This document shows, one piece after another, positions 63,577 to 64,000 of a DNA stretch of 64,000 nucleotides. The notes under the pieces are model-generated. The model searched no databases. It was not told where the DNA came from and saw only the letters and a program-made list of their open reading frames with translations. Origin of the DNA: CAVTBX01 sp963733135 (lineage in GTDB: Bacteria; Actinomycetota; Thermoleophilia; Gaiellales; Gaiellaceae); NCBI GenBank assembly GCA_963733135.1, contig CAVTBX010000010.1, positions 124,001 to 188,000 of the forward strand, read 5' to 3'. A program made the translations under genes and the position numbers. Numbering within the stretch: the stretch's first letter is position 1; each line of letters begins with the position of its first letter.

Positions 63577-64000
63577 CTACGAATCCGCTCGCCGGCCGGG
63601 TCGTAGAGCGGCTCTTCTGCGATCGAGCCCGGCACCGACTCACCGAAGATCTCGATCTCGACCGCCGTACCCGCCTCGGCCTGCTCTGCCGGGACGTACG
63701 CGTACGCGATCGAGCGCTCGGCCGTGTAGCCGTACCCACCGCTCGTCACGCGGCCGACCGGCTCGCCGCCGATCCGCACGGGCTCCGAGCCGAGCGCAAC
63801 CGCGCGCGGTTCCTCCAGGACGACACAGGCGAGGCGACGGTCAGACTCGCGCCGTTCCTCGAGCGCTTCCTTACCGAGGAAGTCCTTGTCCAGCTTGACG
63901 GCGAACCCGAGCCCCGCCTCCCACGGCGTGTCGTCCGGTGTGATGTCGGCCCCCCAGACGCGATAGCCCTTCTCCAGGCGAAGCGAGTCGATCGCCTTGT
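63573..64000 (-). CDS. Dimethylglycine/sarcosine dehydrogenase-type GcvT domain, C-terminal fragment
   Basis: The gene enters from outside the window; 142 C-terminal codons are visible. They read KAIDSLRLEKGYRVWGADIT, then TPWEAGLGFAVKLDKDFLGKEAL, DRRLACVVLEEPRAVALGSEPV and VGRVTSGGYGYTAERSIAYAYVP. LEKGYRxWGxDITPDDTPxEAGL is the hallmark of the folate domain of dimethylglycine, sarcosine and related FAD dehydrogenases. An N-terminal FAD domain is expected beyond 64000. It adds another N-demethylation enzyme to the window and ends in the hairpin above. Confidence 0.85.
   Translation of the reverse strand, partial: KAIDSLRLEKGYRVWGADITPDDTPWEAGLGFAVKLDKDFLGKEALEERRESDRRLACVVLEEPRAVALGSEPVRIGGEPVGRVTSGGYGYTAERSIAYAYVPAEQAEAGTAVEIEIFGESVPGSIAEEPLYDPAGERIRS

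Overview
The window is high-GC DNA from a probably actinobacterial chromosome. Thermoleophilia/Gaiellales is my guess, from the GC-rich codon use, an F420-type LLM oxidoreductase, a GAF-PucR regulator and an EtfD-type membrane iron-sulfur protein; no rRNA or other marker proves it. I see no tRNA, rRNA, CRISPR array, insertion sequence or prophage gene. The dominant theme is catabolism of methylated amines and polyamines with oxidation of the released C1 units to CO2.

Layout. 0-1.6 kb: end of dnaB, then purA. 1.5-8.5 kb: a formate dehydrogenase block. mobA-like and fdhD (minus strand) serve the molybdenum cofactor. fdhB (NuoE/NuoF fusion) and fdhA follow on the plus strand; fdhA has an in-frame UGA exactly at the family's selenocysteine position. 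An M20 peptidase lies between. 8.6-22.9 kb: a GAF-GAF-PucR regulator, then the N-methylglutamate pathway for methylamine (gmaS, mgsABC, and four sarcosine-oxidase-like subunits = N-methylglutamate dehydrogenase), then fhs, fchA and folD. Together with the FDH these run methylamine to methylene-THF, formyl-THF, formate and CO2. 22.9-25.8 kb: minus-strand ammonium/methylammonium transporter and small membrane proteins, heavily frameshifted.

26-29.3 kb: FAD amine oxidoreductase, divergent IclR regulator and a GcvT-like protein (a probable split dimethylglycine/sarcosine dehydrogenase). 29.3-31 kb: two-gene cation/proton antiporter. 31-36 kb: SDR, universal stress protein, zinc-ribbon membrane protein, APC permease, EamA exporter and a PuuD-like hydrolase. 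36-41.6 kb: an iron-sulfur/FAD-oxidase fusion, an 89-residue unknown protein and an F420-type LLM oxidoreductase, plus an aldehyde dehydrogenase on the other strand. 41.7-44.1 kb: a second copy of the APC permease/zinc-ribbon/Usp set. 44.1-52 kb: GMC oxidoreductase, then trimethylamine dehydrogenase with its electron chain etfB-etfA-etfD. 52-54.3 kb: broken polysaccharide lyase and another GcvT-like protein. 54.2-61.3 kb: a minus-strand polyamine-type operon (FAD oxidase, aldehyde dehydrogenase, permease, Usp, class III aminotransferase, MBL-like). 61.4-64 kb: secreted M1 peptidase and the end of a dimethylglycine/sarcosine dehydrogenase.

Quality warning: at least a dozen genes carry single-base shifts, mostly one extra base, concentrated at 21.4-28, 42.2-42.4, 50.9-53 and 54.5-56.1 kb. 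Removing one base restores conserved protein each time, so sequence error is likelier than gene decay. These genes are annotated as CDS with the shift positions given.
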